The position numbers were made by a program, and so were the translations under genes. Below, in pieces: positions 41,800 to 51,989 of a stretch of 64,000 nt of DNA. The stretch is from Orientallactaga sibirica (Eukaryota > Chordata > Mammalia > Rodentia > Dipodidae). The notes beneath the pieces are model-generated. The model made no database searches and was not told where the DNA came from. It saw nothing but the letters and a program-made list of their open reading frames with translations. Position 1 is the first letter of the stretch; every line of letters begins with the position of its first letter. The stretch is from positions 16,748,501-16,812,500 of the forward strand of contig JAEOAD010000024.1 in the NCBI GenBank assembly GCA_036365145.1, written 5' to 3'.

Positions 41800-42043
41800 T
41801 GTTTGGAGAGAGACAGAGACAGAGAGAGAGAGAGGGAAAGGAAGACAGATAGAGATGGGCGTGCCAGCAGCTTCTCAGCTGCTGCGAATGAAATCCAGAT
41901 GCATGCGCCCCCTTGTGGTCAAGTGCAGCATTGTGCCCTTGCGTCACTTTGCATCTGGAGATTGGAACCGCTGGAGATTGGAACCGGCCTTCTTAGGTTT
42001 AGGAGGCAGGCGCCTTAACCGCTAAGCCATCTCTCCAGCCCTC
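41800..42043 (-). mobile_element. Dip-type tRNA SINE, long variant with small duplication
   Basis: TGGGCGTGCCAGCAGCTTC, GGTCAAGTGCAGCATTGTGC. The 15-base motif CTGGAGATTGGAACC occurs twice in succession (41956 and 41971). Head CTAAGCCATCTCTCCAGCCC is intact. Confidence 0.93.
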
Positions 42044-42254
42044 TTACTCACTTTTAACCTTCCCTCTATTATGTGAGTTATATATTTACTGTGTGTGTAT
42101 GTGTTGGCTTGTTTCCCTATGAAGAAACTAATTGAATTTTATCTAGATGAGTTTATTAATCTCCTACGACTATTTCGTTTTGTATCACAAATGCATTTCT
42201 TATTGCTAGAGTGTACAATTTTAGTTTCTGTAGTTATTTTGTGGATGTATCTTT

Positions 42255-42330
42255 GTTGATACAGGGTCTCACTCTAGCCTTGAACTGGCAATCCTCCTGC
42301 CTCAGCTGCCTGAGCGCTGAGATTACAGGT
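42255..42330 (-). mobile_element. Old B1-related monomer
   Basis: ATACAGGGTCTCACTCTAGCC is joined to TTGAACTGGCAATCCTCC, then GCGCTGAGATTACAGG. Confidence 0.6.
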
Positions 42331-42879
42331 GAGGGTCATTTAGGGTTCAACTTTTACGCTTTAAATCCATTAGCTGAAGTAGAAGGCATGAGGTACAGAT
42401 CTAACTTTATTTCCTCCCATAAGTTACCCCTTCACTGTTTTTCCAGGGCATGTGTCTTGAGCTACACTCTTGTTAACGATTCTTTTCTCGATTCTTTTCT
42501 CTGAATCATCTGACGTTTGTGGGAATGTTAACTCTAATTTTAAAGTCATTGTTTTTTCAGACACCTTTGTTGCTCGGTGGGGGGAATTGGTCACTGAGAC
42601 TAATGGATTTCTCCAGGAGAGCTGTTGCTCTGCCAACACAGAGGGACAGAGTGCCGACATCACCCTTGGCTCTTACTCTTTCCCTCTCCTACATGACTGA
42701 TGGTATAAGGTGGCAGAGGGTGTAAGTTTGGCCGCAGTCTTTTCATCCTGAGGCAACATAGCCTGGTATGTGTGCTACGGATCGAAAACATCTGGGACCC
42801 TCATGACTCTTTTGGGTGTTTACTGCTGTGAAGTTTTTTTTTTTTTGCTAATTGAAACAAAATTACTCATGATCCTTTT
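42331..42879. other. Unassigned sequence
   Basis: About 550 bases without a recognised repeat. Overlapping short frames at 42424-42725 have no known motif. Confidence 0.35.
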
Positions 42880-43056
42880 ATAAAATTGTTTTTAAATATT
42901 TACTTATGAGAGAGAGAAAGTATGGTGTGCCAGGGCCTCTTGCCACTGCAAACAAACTCCAGACATACGCGCCATGTTGCGCATTTGACTTTATGTGGTA
43001 CTGGGATTGCTGGGCTTTGCAAGCAAGTGCCTTGAACCACTGAGCCATCTCCCCGC
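42880..43056 (-). mobile_element. Dip-type tRNA SINE
   Basis: AATATTTACTTATGAGAGAG, GTGTGCCAGGGCCTCTTGCC, CTGAGCCATCTCCCCGC. Confidence 0.91.
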
Positions 43057-43228
43057 ACACTAATCATGATCTTTAAGCCATGTGTGTTTGTCTTTTCTTT
43101 ATTCTCCTATGTGTGTATAAATGATGTCTTTACTGCATACTAAGTTCTTTTATGAGCTGTAAACTTGAAAGATCTTCTCTTGATTCTAAAGAGAATGCAT
43201 CCTTATTGAACAAAAGATAGAAAATCGT

Positions 43229-43749
43229 AAAAAGGAAAGAAAGCTTTTTCCTCAGCTGCCCCCTAAGGTGCTTGGTTCTTCGGAGGAAGCTAAGGCCATG
43301 TTGGGGTGGGGCCTTCACTTCATCTGGCGTGCCTGGCAGTCTGCACCATGGCCTCCATCTCCGAGGCTTGTCTGCATCTACTCAGCCCGCGTCCTGCACG
43401 ATGATGAAGTGACCGTCGGGAGGATAAGATCAATGCCCTCATTAAAGCAGCACTGTGAATGTTGAACCTTTTTGGCCTGGCTTGTTTGTGAAGGCCCTGG
43501 CCAATGTCAATATCAGGAGCCTCATCTGTGGCTGGTAGACCTGCTCCCCCCGCTGGTGCTGCACCCACAGAGGCCCTGCCCCTGCGGCCACTGCCCCAGC
43601 CCCAGCCCCAGCCCCAGCTGAGGAGAAGAACGTGGAAGCCAAGAATGAGGAGTCTGATGACATTAGCTTTGGTCTTTTTTCACTAACCCTCTTGTAACAT
43701 GCAATAAAAAGAAGTCATGTTGGTCATAAAAAAAAAAAAAGGAAAGAAA
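43229..43749 (+). pseudogene. RPLP1: RPLP1 processed pseudogene with target duplications
   Basis: RPLP1 encodes the acidic ribosomal stalk protein P1 of the large subunit. Here an intron-less copy starts in the 5' UTR (about 43246, CCTCAGCTGCC), with the ATG at 43348-43350 in ATGGCCTCCATCTCCGAGG, AAGATCAATGCCCTCATTAA, TTTTTGGCCTGGCTTGTTTG, the Ala/Pro-rich hinge (GCCCCAGCCCCAGCCCCAG) and a degraded acidic C-terminal tail, stop TAA at 43684-43686, AATAAA at 43703-43708 and a run of 13 A. A 14-bp repeat, AAAAAGGAAAGAAA, lies on both sides (43229-43242 and 43736-43749). An inserted base near codon 6, a lost base further on and a premature stop break the frame, so it cannot encode P1. A nearly full-length 5' UTR and a perfect duplication suggest moderate age. 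Confidence 0.96.
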
Positions 43750-43775
43750 ATTATAGCTACTCATACTTTTGTGAT

Positions 43776-43798
43776 CTCTCTCTCTCTCTGTATGTATG

Positions 43799-43830
<32 letters not shown>

Positions 43831-43872
43831 TATATACATATATGTACATACGTATACACACACATATATGTA
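43776..43872. repeat. (CT)n, (TA)n and (CA)n compound microsatellite
   Basis: CTCTCTCTCTCTCT, TGTATGTATGTA, TATATATATATATA, CACACACACACACA and mixed ATAC/ATGT units follow one another. Confidence 0.93.
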
Positions 43873-44016
43873 TGTTTTTGTGGTTTGTTTTCTTTGAGAT
43901 GGGATCTCATGTAGCCCAGGTTGGCCTCAAATTTGCTATGTAGCTGAGGATGAACTTCTGATCCTCCTGCCTCAACCTCCTAAATCTTGGGATTACAGGT
44001 GTACCATCAAGCCCAG
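43873..44016 (-). mobile_element. Old B1-related SINE
   Basis: GAGATGGGATCTCATGTAGCC, GGTTGGCCTCAAATTTGCTA, TCTTGGGATTACAGGTGTACC. Confidence 0.8.
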
Positions 44017-44017
44017 T

Positions 44018-44056
44018 TTTAAAAAAATTATTTATTTGAGAGAGTGACAGAGAGTG

Positions 44057-44119
<63 letters not shown>

Positions 44120-44266
44120 TTGCCGGGATCTCTAACCACTGAAAACGAACTCCAGGCTCATGTGTCCCCTTGTGCATCTGGCTTAATGGGCGTCCTGGAG
44201 AATGGAACCTAGGTCCTTTGGCTTTGCCGGCAAGTGCCTTAACTGCTAAGCCATTTTTCTAGCCCC
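44018..44266 (-). mobile_element. Dip-type tRNA SINE with (GA)n
   Basis: GAGAGA expansion of about 55 bases, GCTTGCCGGGATCTCTAACC, CTAAGCCATTTTTCTAGCCC. Confidence 0.93.
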
Positions 44267-44267
44267 C

Positions 44268-44345
44268 AGTTTTATTTTTTTTAATGTGGTGATGGGGATT
44301 GACCTAAGGCTGTCTTATAAGCACTCAACCAACTGAGCTCTTATG
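44268..44345 (-). mobile_element. ID-type SINE head fragment
   Basis: GGTGATGGGGATTGACCTAAGG, AAGCACTCAACCAACTGAGC: a tRNA-like head read backwards. Confidence 0.55.
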
Positions 44346-44349
44346 TATA

Positions 44350-44560
44350 TATTTTTAATTTTTAAAATTTATGTTATTTATTTGAGAGAGAGAGAAAGAG
44401 GCTGATAGAGAATGGGCACACCAGGACCTTCAGCCGCTGTAAATGAACTCCAGATGCATGTTCCACTTTGTGCCTCTGGCTCATGTGGGTCCTGGGGAAT
44501 TCAACCTGGGTCCCTTGGCTTCACAGGCAAATGCTTTAACTGCTAGGCCATCTCTCCAGC
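44350..44560 (-). mobile_element. Dip-type tRNA SINE
   Basis: TTATTTATTTGAGAGAGAGAG, GGGCACACCAGGACCTTCAG, CTAGGCCATCTCTCCAGCCC. Confidence 0.94.
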
Positions 44561-44570
44561 CCATGTATTT

Positions 44571-44674
44571 TTTTTTTTTTTTTTTTTTGGTTTTGCGAGG
44601 TTGGTCTCACTCTGGTCCAGGCAAATGCTTTAGTCTCAGGGTGGCCTAAGCCCTCTCTCGAGTGCCAGCCCATG
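44571..44674 (-). mobile_element. B1 SINE with replaced core and target duplication
   Basis: Poly(T), TTTTGCGAGGTTGGTCTCAC, then AGGCAAATGCTTTAGTCTCAGG instead of the usual B1 core. Flanked by CCCATGTATTTTTTT at 44560-44574 and 44675-44689. Confidence 0.8.
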
Positions 44675-44689
44675 CCCATGTATTTTTTT

Positions 44690-45041
44690 TTTAAATGGTT
44701 GCATGTGTTTGTGTGTGGTGTGCATGCATGGACATGTGAGCATGTGTGTGGGTGCATGTGTGCTTATGCACATGGGGATGCCAGAGGTTGATGCTACACC
44801 AGATGTCTTTTTCAATTACTATCACCTTATTTATTGAGACAGAATCTCTCACTTGAACTCAGGGCTCACTGATCTGGCTAGACTAGCTAGCCAGCTTGCC
44901 CTGGTTTTCCCTGTTTATGCCTCCCAAATGCTGAGATTACAGGTGGATGGTCACATCAGCCTGCCATTTATATGTGTGGTAGACTATGAACTCAGGCTTC
45001 TATGGCAAGTGCTTTATGCTCTGAGCCATCTCCTCAGCCCT
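44690..45041 (-). mobile_element. B3-like SINE
   Basis: TG-rich part, TGAGACAGAATCTCTCACTTG, CTGATCTGGCTAGACTAGC, GCTGAGATTACAGGTGG, GGCAAGTGCTTTATGCTCTG, AGCCATCTCCTCAGCCC. The most complete B3 copy here. Confidence 0.82.
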
Positions 45042-46490
45042 GGCATGTATATTTGAATAATTTAATATCTTTTTCTGTTTTCCCATAGTTTATTTGACAC
45101 TACAGCTAGCTATTTCCTAAATATAATAAAGAATCCACTGGCAAATCAAACTAAGCATGAGAATTTACATGCTATCTGTAGTTCCTTCGTTTTCTGTGAG
45201 TGGATTTCTAACTTTGAACGTGAGTTTGTTTTCAGAAACAAGACTCTTCCTGCAAAAGCATGGATTCCATATCAAATTACAGTTTTCTGAATTTGAATGT
45301 TCTGCATAATGTCCGTTTTTGCTTCCTTGAAATATTTGCAAATTTTGAAGAACAATAGCGGGGAGTAGCCGAGACAACACTCTCATTGTTACTGAAGCGG
45401 AAAACATGGACGCCTCACATTAAGGTTGTTGTAGGTCAATGTTTCCAAAAGTATCCTGATTGGCCTCGGTGTAAGAAACGCTCACTCTGCAAAATGCCTT
45501 CCAAATGGAACTAACAGTGCAGAAGAATTGCTTTTGCCTTGATAATTTGCAAACAGCTTCTTAGAGTATCATCAAATGGAAATACACAATTAAGACCCTC
45601 TCCTGGCATTTACGGGCCTTCCATTATTGTGGGGCCCTGCATGTTCAGAAGCTATGGATGTTGGGCATTCTATTGAACAGTATAATGGAAGAAGGAAAAA
45701 AAAAAAAAAAACACGGGAAGAAAGTTCCGATTCCTGTCAGCAGAGGTCAGAGTTGCTTCTTTGTATGTGTTAGTAAGCTCCAGGCAGGAGTAAAATGGCA
45801 GGCAAAGAATGTAACCTGATAGGATGGCTGAATTCTCAGTTTTTACTTTTGGTATGTTGGCCTTCATTCAAGTGCCTTGAGGCCTGGGCTCTGCATAGAC
45901 TTACATTGAAATGGGATGGCATCTCAACGCCACATGGTGGTTTTCTTGCTTGGATTATTAGGCCAGTGTTTGAAAGGAAGAGATAACCTGCTCAAAGGAA
46001 AAGAAAAAATATTTATTTGACCAGCATTCTGATGAGAATAATGGACTATTAGCATCTAATCTTTAAATAATAGAGACTTTGCTGTAGAGAAAATGCAGGT
46101 GATAATTTATTGAAACTAACTGAATTCAATCCATCAGCAACAACAAATACTTTGCAATTACATTGTTTCAGAGTCAATTTCAACTCACCACCCTTGTTAT
46201 TTACCTGCAGGTTAAAGTATAATTATATCCAAACAGATTTGTACCCTGTATTTCCTTTCACCTAAAAAAATATTTTGTAAAGGAAATTTAAACTGGGTCC
46301 CATGGTTATATAGCAAGTGTTTTCATGAGTAATATCTAAATAGGAAGTTGCCCCCCACTTTTTTTTTTTGCCAGATTGCTATATCTCCCCTGCTTCTCCT
46401 GCCCACCCCACATCTTCATTTCAGCGTAAATTTGTTAGTTCCGAGAAGAAACAGAGTACACTATTTTGGGGAAATTCTTTTCTTTTTATG
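45042..46490. other. Longest repeat-poor stretch, candidate conserved non-coding DNA
   Basis: About 1.45 kb without a mobile element I recognise. The DNA is AT-rich and keeps CpG-containing words (GAACGTGAG, CGGGGAGTAGCCGAG, GAAGCGGAAAAC) that neutral DNA tends to lose. Motifs such as TTGATAATTTGC, CATTATTGT, GAAATATTTGCAAATTTTGA and CACAATTAAG are of homeobox or forkhead type. No open frame over 91 aa is seen. Function is inferred only. Confidence 0.4.
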
Positions 46491-46494
46491 TCTA

Positions 46495-46720
46495 CTTAAA
46501 AATTTTTTTTTTAAATTTACTTTATTTGCAAGGGGGCAAAGAGAGGGAAGATGGGAGAGAGAAAGGGATGGAGGAAGAGAGAAAGAGAATGGTCACATAG
46601 GGGCCTCTTTATGCCACAAATGAATTCCAGTTGTACCACTTTGGGTACTGGAGAATTGAACCTGGGTTGGCAGGCTTTGTAAGCAAGCTCCTTTAACCAC
46701 TGAACAATCTCTGTAGCTCC
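46495..46720 (-). mobile_element. Dip-type tRNA SINE, diverged
   Basis: TTACTTTATTTGCAAGGGGGC, GTCACATAGGGGCCTC, GGCAGGCTTTGTAAGCAAGC, GAACAATCTCTGTAGC. Confidence 0.85.
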
Positions 46721-46868
46721 AAGGGGAGGTTTTTGTCCTATGGTATTGGTAGAATTCTGAACTGACATTGTTGACATAGGCAGGCTGAAGTATTAGGAGA
46801 ACCTTCTCAGAGAGTCCTCTGTAGCGACACGTTACCTAACCAGTACGCGATTCTACACGAAGAATGAA

Positions 46869-47061
46869 CTATTGTGCTGAGACCATAGCTCAGAAAGTAA
46901 AGTGCTTGCCTTGCAAACGTAAGGACATATATGAAGTAGAGACAGGTGGATTCCTGGGGCTTCCTGGACAGCTAATCTACTTGGTGAGTTGTAGGCCAGG
47001 GGAGATCCTGTATGAACAAAAGGTGGACAGCACTTGAAGGGCACCTGAAATTTCTTCTGGC

Positions 47062-47103
<42 letters not shown>

Positions 47104-47105
47104 GG
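46869..47105 (+). mobile_element. B3-like SINE ending in (CA)n
   Basis: GCTGAGACCATAGCTCAGAAAG head, AAGTGCTTGCCTTGCAAACG, GTAGAGACAGGTGGATTCCTG, GGGGAGATCCTGTATGAAC, then (CA)n at 47065-47102. Confidence 0.7.
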
Positions 47106-47329
47106 CTTCTTAACATCGAAGAAACAAAGCAATAATTAGGCATCTTAGGGAAAATTTGTAGTTTGCTAAAACTGCAAACATTTATAAAAGAGTATAAAAT
47201 TTAAGTTATTAATAAATGTCTACATACATGACATGAATGACATTAGATATGATATGGGATGGGGGGGTACAGGGGCATCTCTGTGGCCTGTAGTTTCTTG
47301 TCCATTTTAACAAATGATTGAGAAAATGG

Positions 47330-48192
47330 ACTCTGAGAAGGGTAAATTATGAATTATGAGGCTTATTTAGGAAGAATTGGTATCCAGAAGAAGGCTAAAA
47401 GGACTCAAGCTAGAAGGGAATTTGTCTCCTTCCCTGGCTGGAGAGGGAAATGAGAGAATGGAGAGATAGGGAAATCTCCAGGGGAGAAGTGGAAGGCAGA
47501 ACATGAGAGCCCAGGCCAAAGGATTCAGACACACACACACCCACCCACCCACCCACCATGGGAGCAAGCCCTTCACCTGTACATAGAAGAAAGCTAAGAG
47601 ATTAGATAATAAAGGGACCAGGACTTACAGAAAAATCATACATGTAACAACGTGAGAAGTCACCGAAAACCAAGGCAGGAAAATGTCCCAGCTGAGAAGG
47701 ATAAGCTTACCAAAATAGGGATCAGGAGAGTCTGGGGCCAGGAGAGAATACAGCAAACAGAGCTGAGAGACCAACTACACGCATAGCAGACCCATTTGTA
47801 TGGGGCACGTGTCCCATATGGATGAACACTAGACTCAGGTGTGTGAGGGAGAGACCTGATTCGTTCATGGACTCAAGGGGGCTGACTCAGCAGGGGCCAA
47901 CCCACCCAGGTGGGCTAGATTGAGAAAGAAGTAGGGGCGCTGTTGCTGAGGAATTGCTTGTAGCCATCTTGGGTGAGAAGCAAGTTTTAGTTCTGCTGTT
48001 TTAGTTTTAGTTAGGTGACATCTCCTTTCTCTCCTTGGGCCCTGTCCCTGACCGACAGCCTGTAGAAATCTCTCTTGCTCCTGTTTCTCCTTGAGATGTT
48101 GCCATGTTCCTGCTGAAAGCATCCGGAGCGTTCTGCCTGGACCACATGGATCACTTCGGTTTCATGGATAAAATAAATGCTGCTGTTAAGTA
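47330..48192. mobile_element. Probable LTR of an endogenous retrovirus-like family (A)
   Basis: GAATTATGAGGCTTATTTAGGAAG near the left, then TCAGGTGTGTGAGGGAG, GGGGCCAACCCACCCAGG, GATTGAGAAAGAAG and GTAGCCATCTTGGGTGAG, shared in order with 55700-56340. The right end has GGATAAAATAAATGCTGCTG. No coding part is present. Class and exact ends are uncertain. Confidence 0.5.
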
Positions 48193-49192
48193 GTGTATAT
48201 TATCAATACTATGTGCCTTTCTCTGGGCTGAATATTTATCACAGTTACTGAGCTAACAATGACCTGTTCATGCTCATTAATCTCTAATTGTCAATGTCAT
48301 TATAGATAATAAAAAAAGATTTTTTCAGAGCTTGTCATTTTGGATCGACCTTGTGGCTACTACACTAACCACCCTCAGCTGGCTTCTTTGCATTACTGTG
48401 AATGCCTTCCAAAGCCGCCTGCTGGGGGAAAGGGACCTCTCTAGGTAATGTAAGACCACTGGGGAGCCAGAGAACTTCTTAGGTGTTGATTCTCTTGTGA
48501 ATTCTGTGAATGTCTCTCTCTCTTTGTATCAATCCCCACCTGAAGATTAGAGTTGCTCAGCTTCCAAGGAAACATTCCTCATTTAATGCATTCCACAGCA
48601 ACTACCAATTGAATGTGAATGTGAAATTCGAGCCTCTTTTCACTAGCTAACAAAGATGAGAATGCATTGCATTACTAAGAAACCCATTAGCCAGGAAGAG
48701 GGGTGCCAGGTAAATAAGTTGAGGACAATCTCCAATCCCTAGTTTCTTTTTTTTAAAATTAATTAATTAATTATTTATTTTTAGCAGAATAAACAAATGA
48801 AGACAAAAATATTAAAGGCTAGTACTTTTTTAATGATGAGATGGTGATTCTTGGGTAAATGTACTCACAGAGCTTTTTTACCTAGCAAATTTTAAAATTG
48901 TAACTTGGAACACATTGAAGGTTCTAATATGAAAGCAATGAAGTATTATTCTGGGTCAAATCCTGATTGTGCAATTTTTGTGCCTGACACAAGAGCAACC
49001 ACCTTTTTTTAAAAAAGAGAGAGAAAAAAAGGGAAGTTATGAGATGATCCTCTTCTTGCAAACTTGAATTCAGAAAAGACATAGGTAGGTAATCATATGC
49101 ATGTGACACTAACGAATACCAGCAGATTTCGAGTGGTAGCATGGCTGTTTGCTGGAGATAGGACCATGGAAAGTTCTTTATCAAACTCTAGA
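48193..49192. other. Repeat-free stretch, candidate enhancer-like DNA
   Basis: GCTCATTAATCTCTAATTGTC gives adjacent homeodomain-type sites. ACATTCCTCA and TGCATTCCACA are TEAD-type cores, and TAACAAAGATG is SOX/TCF-like. The CTCTAGGTAATG... and AAAGCCGCCTGCTGG parts are GC-richer. No repeat family recognised from 48193 to 48740. A TTAATTAATTAATT run sits at 48759. Motif density alone cannot prove function. Confidence 0.4.
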
Positions 49193-49345
49193 GCCAAGCG
49201 TGGTGGCACACGCCTTTAATCCCAGCACTCAGGAGGCAGAGATAGGAGGATCGCCATGAGTTTGAGGCCACACTGAGACTACATACTGAGTTCCAGGTTA
49301 GCCTGGGCTAGAGTGAGACCCTAAAACAACAACAGCAACAAATCT
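49193..49345 (+). mobile_element. B1 SINE
   Basis: GCCAAGCGTGGTGGCACACG, AATCCCAGCACTCAGGAGGC, GAGTGAGACCCTAAAACAAC. Confidence 0.95.
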
Positions 49346-49882
49346 AATGCTTTTGATCAAAGTAATTACAAATTTTTAAAAATTTATAATTATTCTTTGG
49401 GCCAGTTAATCTTTGACATTCAATTTTTGCCAGTATCGGAAATCAGAATTTAATAAATGATGAATATGTTACATATTGTTGTTCTTAAGTTACATTATGT
49501 TGAAATATTCATTAATTCAACAAGTATTTGAGAACCCACTGTATGTATTAGTGACCTTTCTAGGTGTTTGGAGTATATGAATGAAAAAAGACACACATAT
49601 TCTGGCCAAATATATTAAAATAGTTGAAAATTTTATAGAAGACGTGAGCTAGATTTCTTGTTTTCCTAACAAAAAGCTGTAATTTGTCCTTGTAAGGAGT
49701 TTGCAAATGGGGTTTATAGAGTGGACCTCACACTTGACACCTGTTGGAAGGTGGGGTAGGGGTGGCCTTTCAGTGATGCTTTGAAACCAGTGCCTGTCTC
49801 TCCCTGACCTGCAGTTAGACCAGCTCTCCTTTCATTTTGCATGTGGGTTTACCATAGTATATATTTTTAAATCAGTATATGA
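49346..49882. other. AT-rich unassigned sequence
   Basis: No gene or repeat family recognised in about 540 bases. Confidence 0.35.
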
Positions 49883-50038
49883 GGACTGGCGAGAAGGCAC
49901 TGGCTCCAGTTCAGTTCCCTACTACCCTCATAAAGCCAGATGCACAAATTGGTGCATGCATCTTGAGTTTGTTTGAATCAGCAAGGAGTCCTGACATGTC
50001 CTCTCTCTCTCTCTCAAATAAATAAAAAATAAAAATCT
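49883..50038 (+). mobile_element. Dip-type tRNA SINE, internally deleted head
   Basis: GAGGACTGGCGAGAAGGCAC, AAAGCCAGATGCACAAATTGG, CTCTCTCAAATAAATAAAAA. Confidence 0.88.
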
Positions 50039-50154
50039 TATGAGTATTGAGAGTGACAGCTTTCCTCAGCTATGGACAGGTTTGAATATCAGACACGCTG
50101 ATTCAAGCCAGTGGATCTTGAGCTCTTGTCTCCTGACTAGCAGAGAATTGACAA

Positions 50155-50480
50155 GCATAGACACAGAGAAGGGCAGGTTATGAAAGATTTATTTTAAGAA
50201 AGCTCAGGAGAGCATGGATGTAAGACAGAGAGGCTCCCACGCTGAGGACCTGAAAGGAGTCCTGATCAGGGAGGCACACGGTGACTTGGTTAGGGTTTTC
50301 TTAGAATCTTGGAGATGTAATTTAGGCATCCGGTTGGGATGAACCTCATTGCCAAGGACAGATGTATTTGGAGGAGTATGACTGGTTGATGGGTCACAGA
50401 GGAGACACTTCAAAGAGCTCACAGGCAGGGAAGAAAAGCTGAGGGGTGTGTGTGTGTGGGGGGGTTGGGATTAAAGAAGA
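50155..50480. mobile_element. Possible LTR fragment related to family A
   Basis: GGTTATGAAAGATTTATTTTAAG resembles the left part of the element at 55720, and GGTGTGTGTGTGTGGGGGGG lies at the right. Weak evidence. Confidence 0.3.
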
Positions 50481-51079
50481 AGAACCAGGAAGCTGTCCCT
50501 GGTCATCACATTCAGTCAGACTGGAGTTGCTTTCTCATCTTGCCATGTTCCTTTTGGGCCTCAGCCCCTACCTACCTACCTGCAAAGGAAGCCTGTCTTG
50601 TGCCTCCTACTCCTAATTTCTCTCACAGACATGCCCGTCTAGATTGCATGTGCAATGATGAATGTTAGAAAATGGAGAATTATATTTTCCTATCTGAAAT
50701 AATTTTTGTCTTAAAACAAATGGTTTTGATGATTTAGCATTTGTTGTCAGACTGATCTATGTTCATTAATTTCAGTTATTTCTTGTCTATTGAGCTTAGT
50801 AAAAAACTGGTACCACACGAAATGCAATTATCTGAAATCTTTAGCTCCCTTAGAGTTGGGAATGTGGAAAAGACCTTAGATAGTGTCTGGTATTTGGTCA
50901 TGTTTTTTATGCCCAACACCTCCAATGATGGGTCCAGCTGTTTCTGTCTTTGTAACACACTGAGTTCTGTCTTTTGGAAGCCAGTATCCACTGGTTTTGT
51001 TTCTCCTTTCTTTTTGTAACACATTACACACATACACATGCACACATACAATTTCTTCCAGAAAACATATGTTCAGTGC
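50481..51079. other. Unassigned sequence
   Basis: About 600 bases. Overlapping frames on both strands (50759-51051) lack known motifs. Confidence 0.35.
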
Positions 51080-51240
51080 ATTTTTTTTTTTTTTTTTTTT
51101 CTAGGTAGGGTCTCACTCAAGCCCAGGCTGACCTGGAATTCATTATGTAGTCCCAGGGTGGCCTTGAACTCATAGTGATTCTCCTACCTCTGCCTCCTGA
51201 GTTCTTGGATTAAAGACATGTGCCACCACACCCAGCTTGA
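51080..51240 (-). mobile_element. B1 SINE
   Basis: Poly(T) of 22, GGTAGGGTCTCACTCAAGCC, GACCTGGAATTCATTATG, CACCACACCCAGCTTG. Confidence 0.95.
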
Positions 51241-51580
51241 CAGCATTTTTTTTTCCCAATGGTATTTGACAAAAAATGGTCTAACTCCATGTCTTGCCTA
51301 TTTTACAAATGCTTTCATTGACAAACACTTCCTGGCTTCTCTAGCATAGGTACGTTGCTATAATGATGAATCCCAGAACCACGTGTGTCATGTGTGTTGC
51401 TCTCCAGAGGCAGTAGGATGAGAAGCGCAGTTCTAGAAGATGCAGTTACTATAGTCCATGCAGCCCGAGCAGCTGAACCTTGGAAAGGATCGAGACATAG
51501 ACAGGTAAATGATAGAAGGTTGTTTCCATCAGCTTACGCCTTGACAAAACTACATCACAATCCCAAAGTCAACTCTTTGG

Positions 51581-51786
51581 GGCTGGAGAGATGGCTTAGT
51601 GGTTAAGTCACTTGCCTATGAAGCCAAAGGAGCCAGGTTCGATTCCCCAGTCCCAGAACCAGATGCACAAGTGGGTGCATGCGTCTGGAGTTTGTTTACA
51701 GTGGCTAGAGGCCCTGATGTGCCCATTCTTTCTGTGTCTCTCTTCTCTGTCTCTGTCTTTCTGCTTGCACATAAAAAATAAAAGTA
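51581..51786 (+). mobile_element. Dip-type tRNA SINE with target duplication
   Basis: GGCTGGAGAGATGGCTTAGTGG, intact B-box GGTTCGATTCCCC, GTGGCTAGAGGCCCTGATG, CACATAAAAAATAAAAG tail. Flanked by AACTCTTTGG (51571-51580 and 51787-51796). Confidence 0.96.
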
Positions 51787-51989
51787 AACTCTTTGGACCC
51801 CCTTCATCAGAATCACCCACCTGCTTATTAAAGGACAGATTGACAGCCACCTGGAGCCAAGCACCGAGACAGAGATGGGAAATCTGAGTCATTGAGAAAT
51901 GGTCCAGGAGGGGGGATGCTGAGTAGCTCAGTGGCAGATTCATTTCTGAGCACAAAAACCAAAAACAACAGCAACAACAAAATCCCCCC

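Noticed and set aside
43348..43686. RPLP1 as an active gene
   Set aside because: Intron-less with A-tail and target duplications, and the frame is broken by indels and a premature stop.
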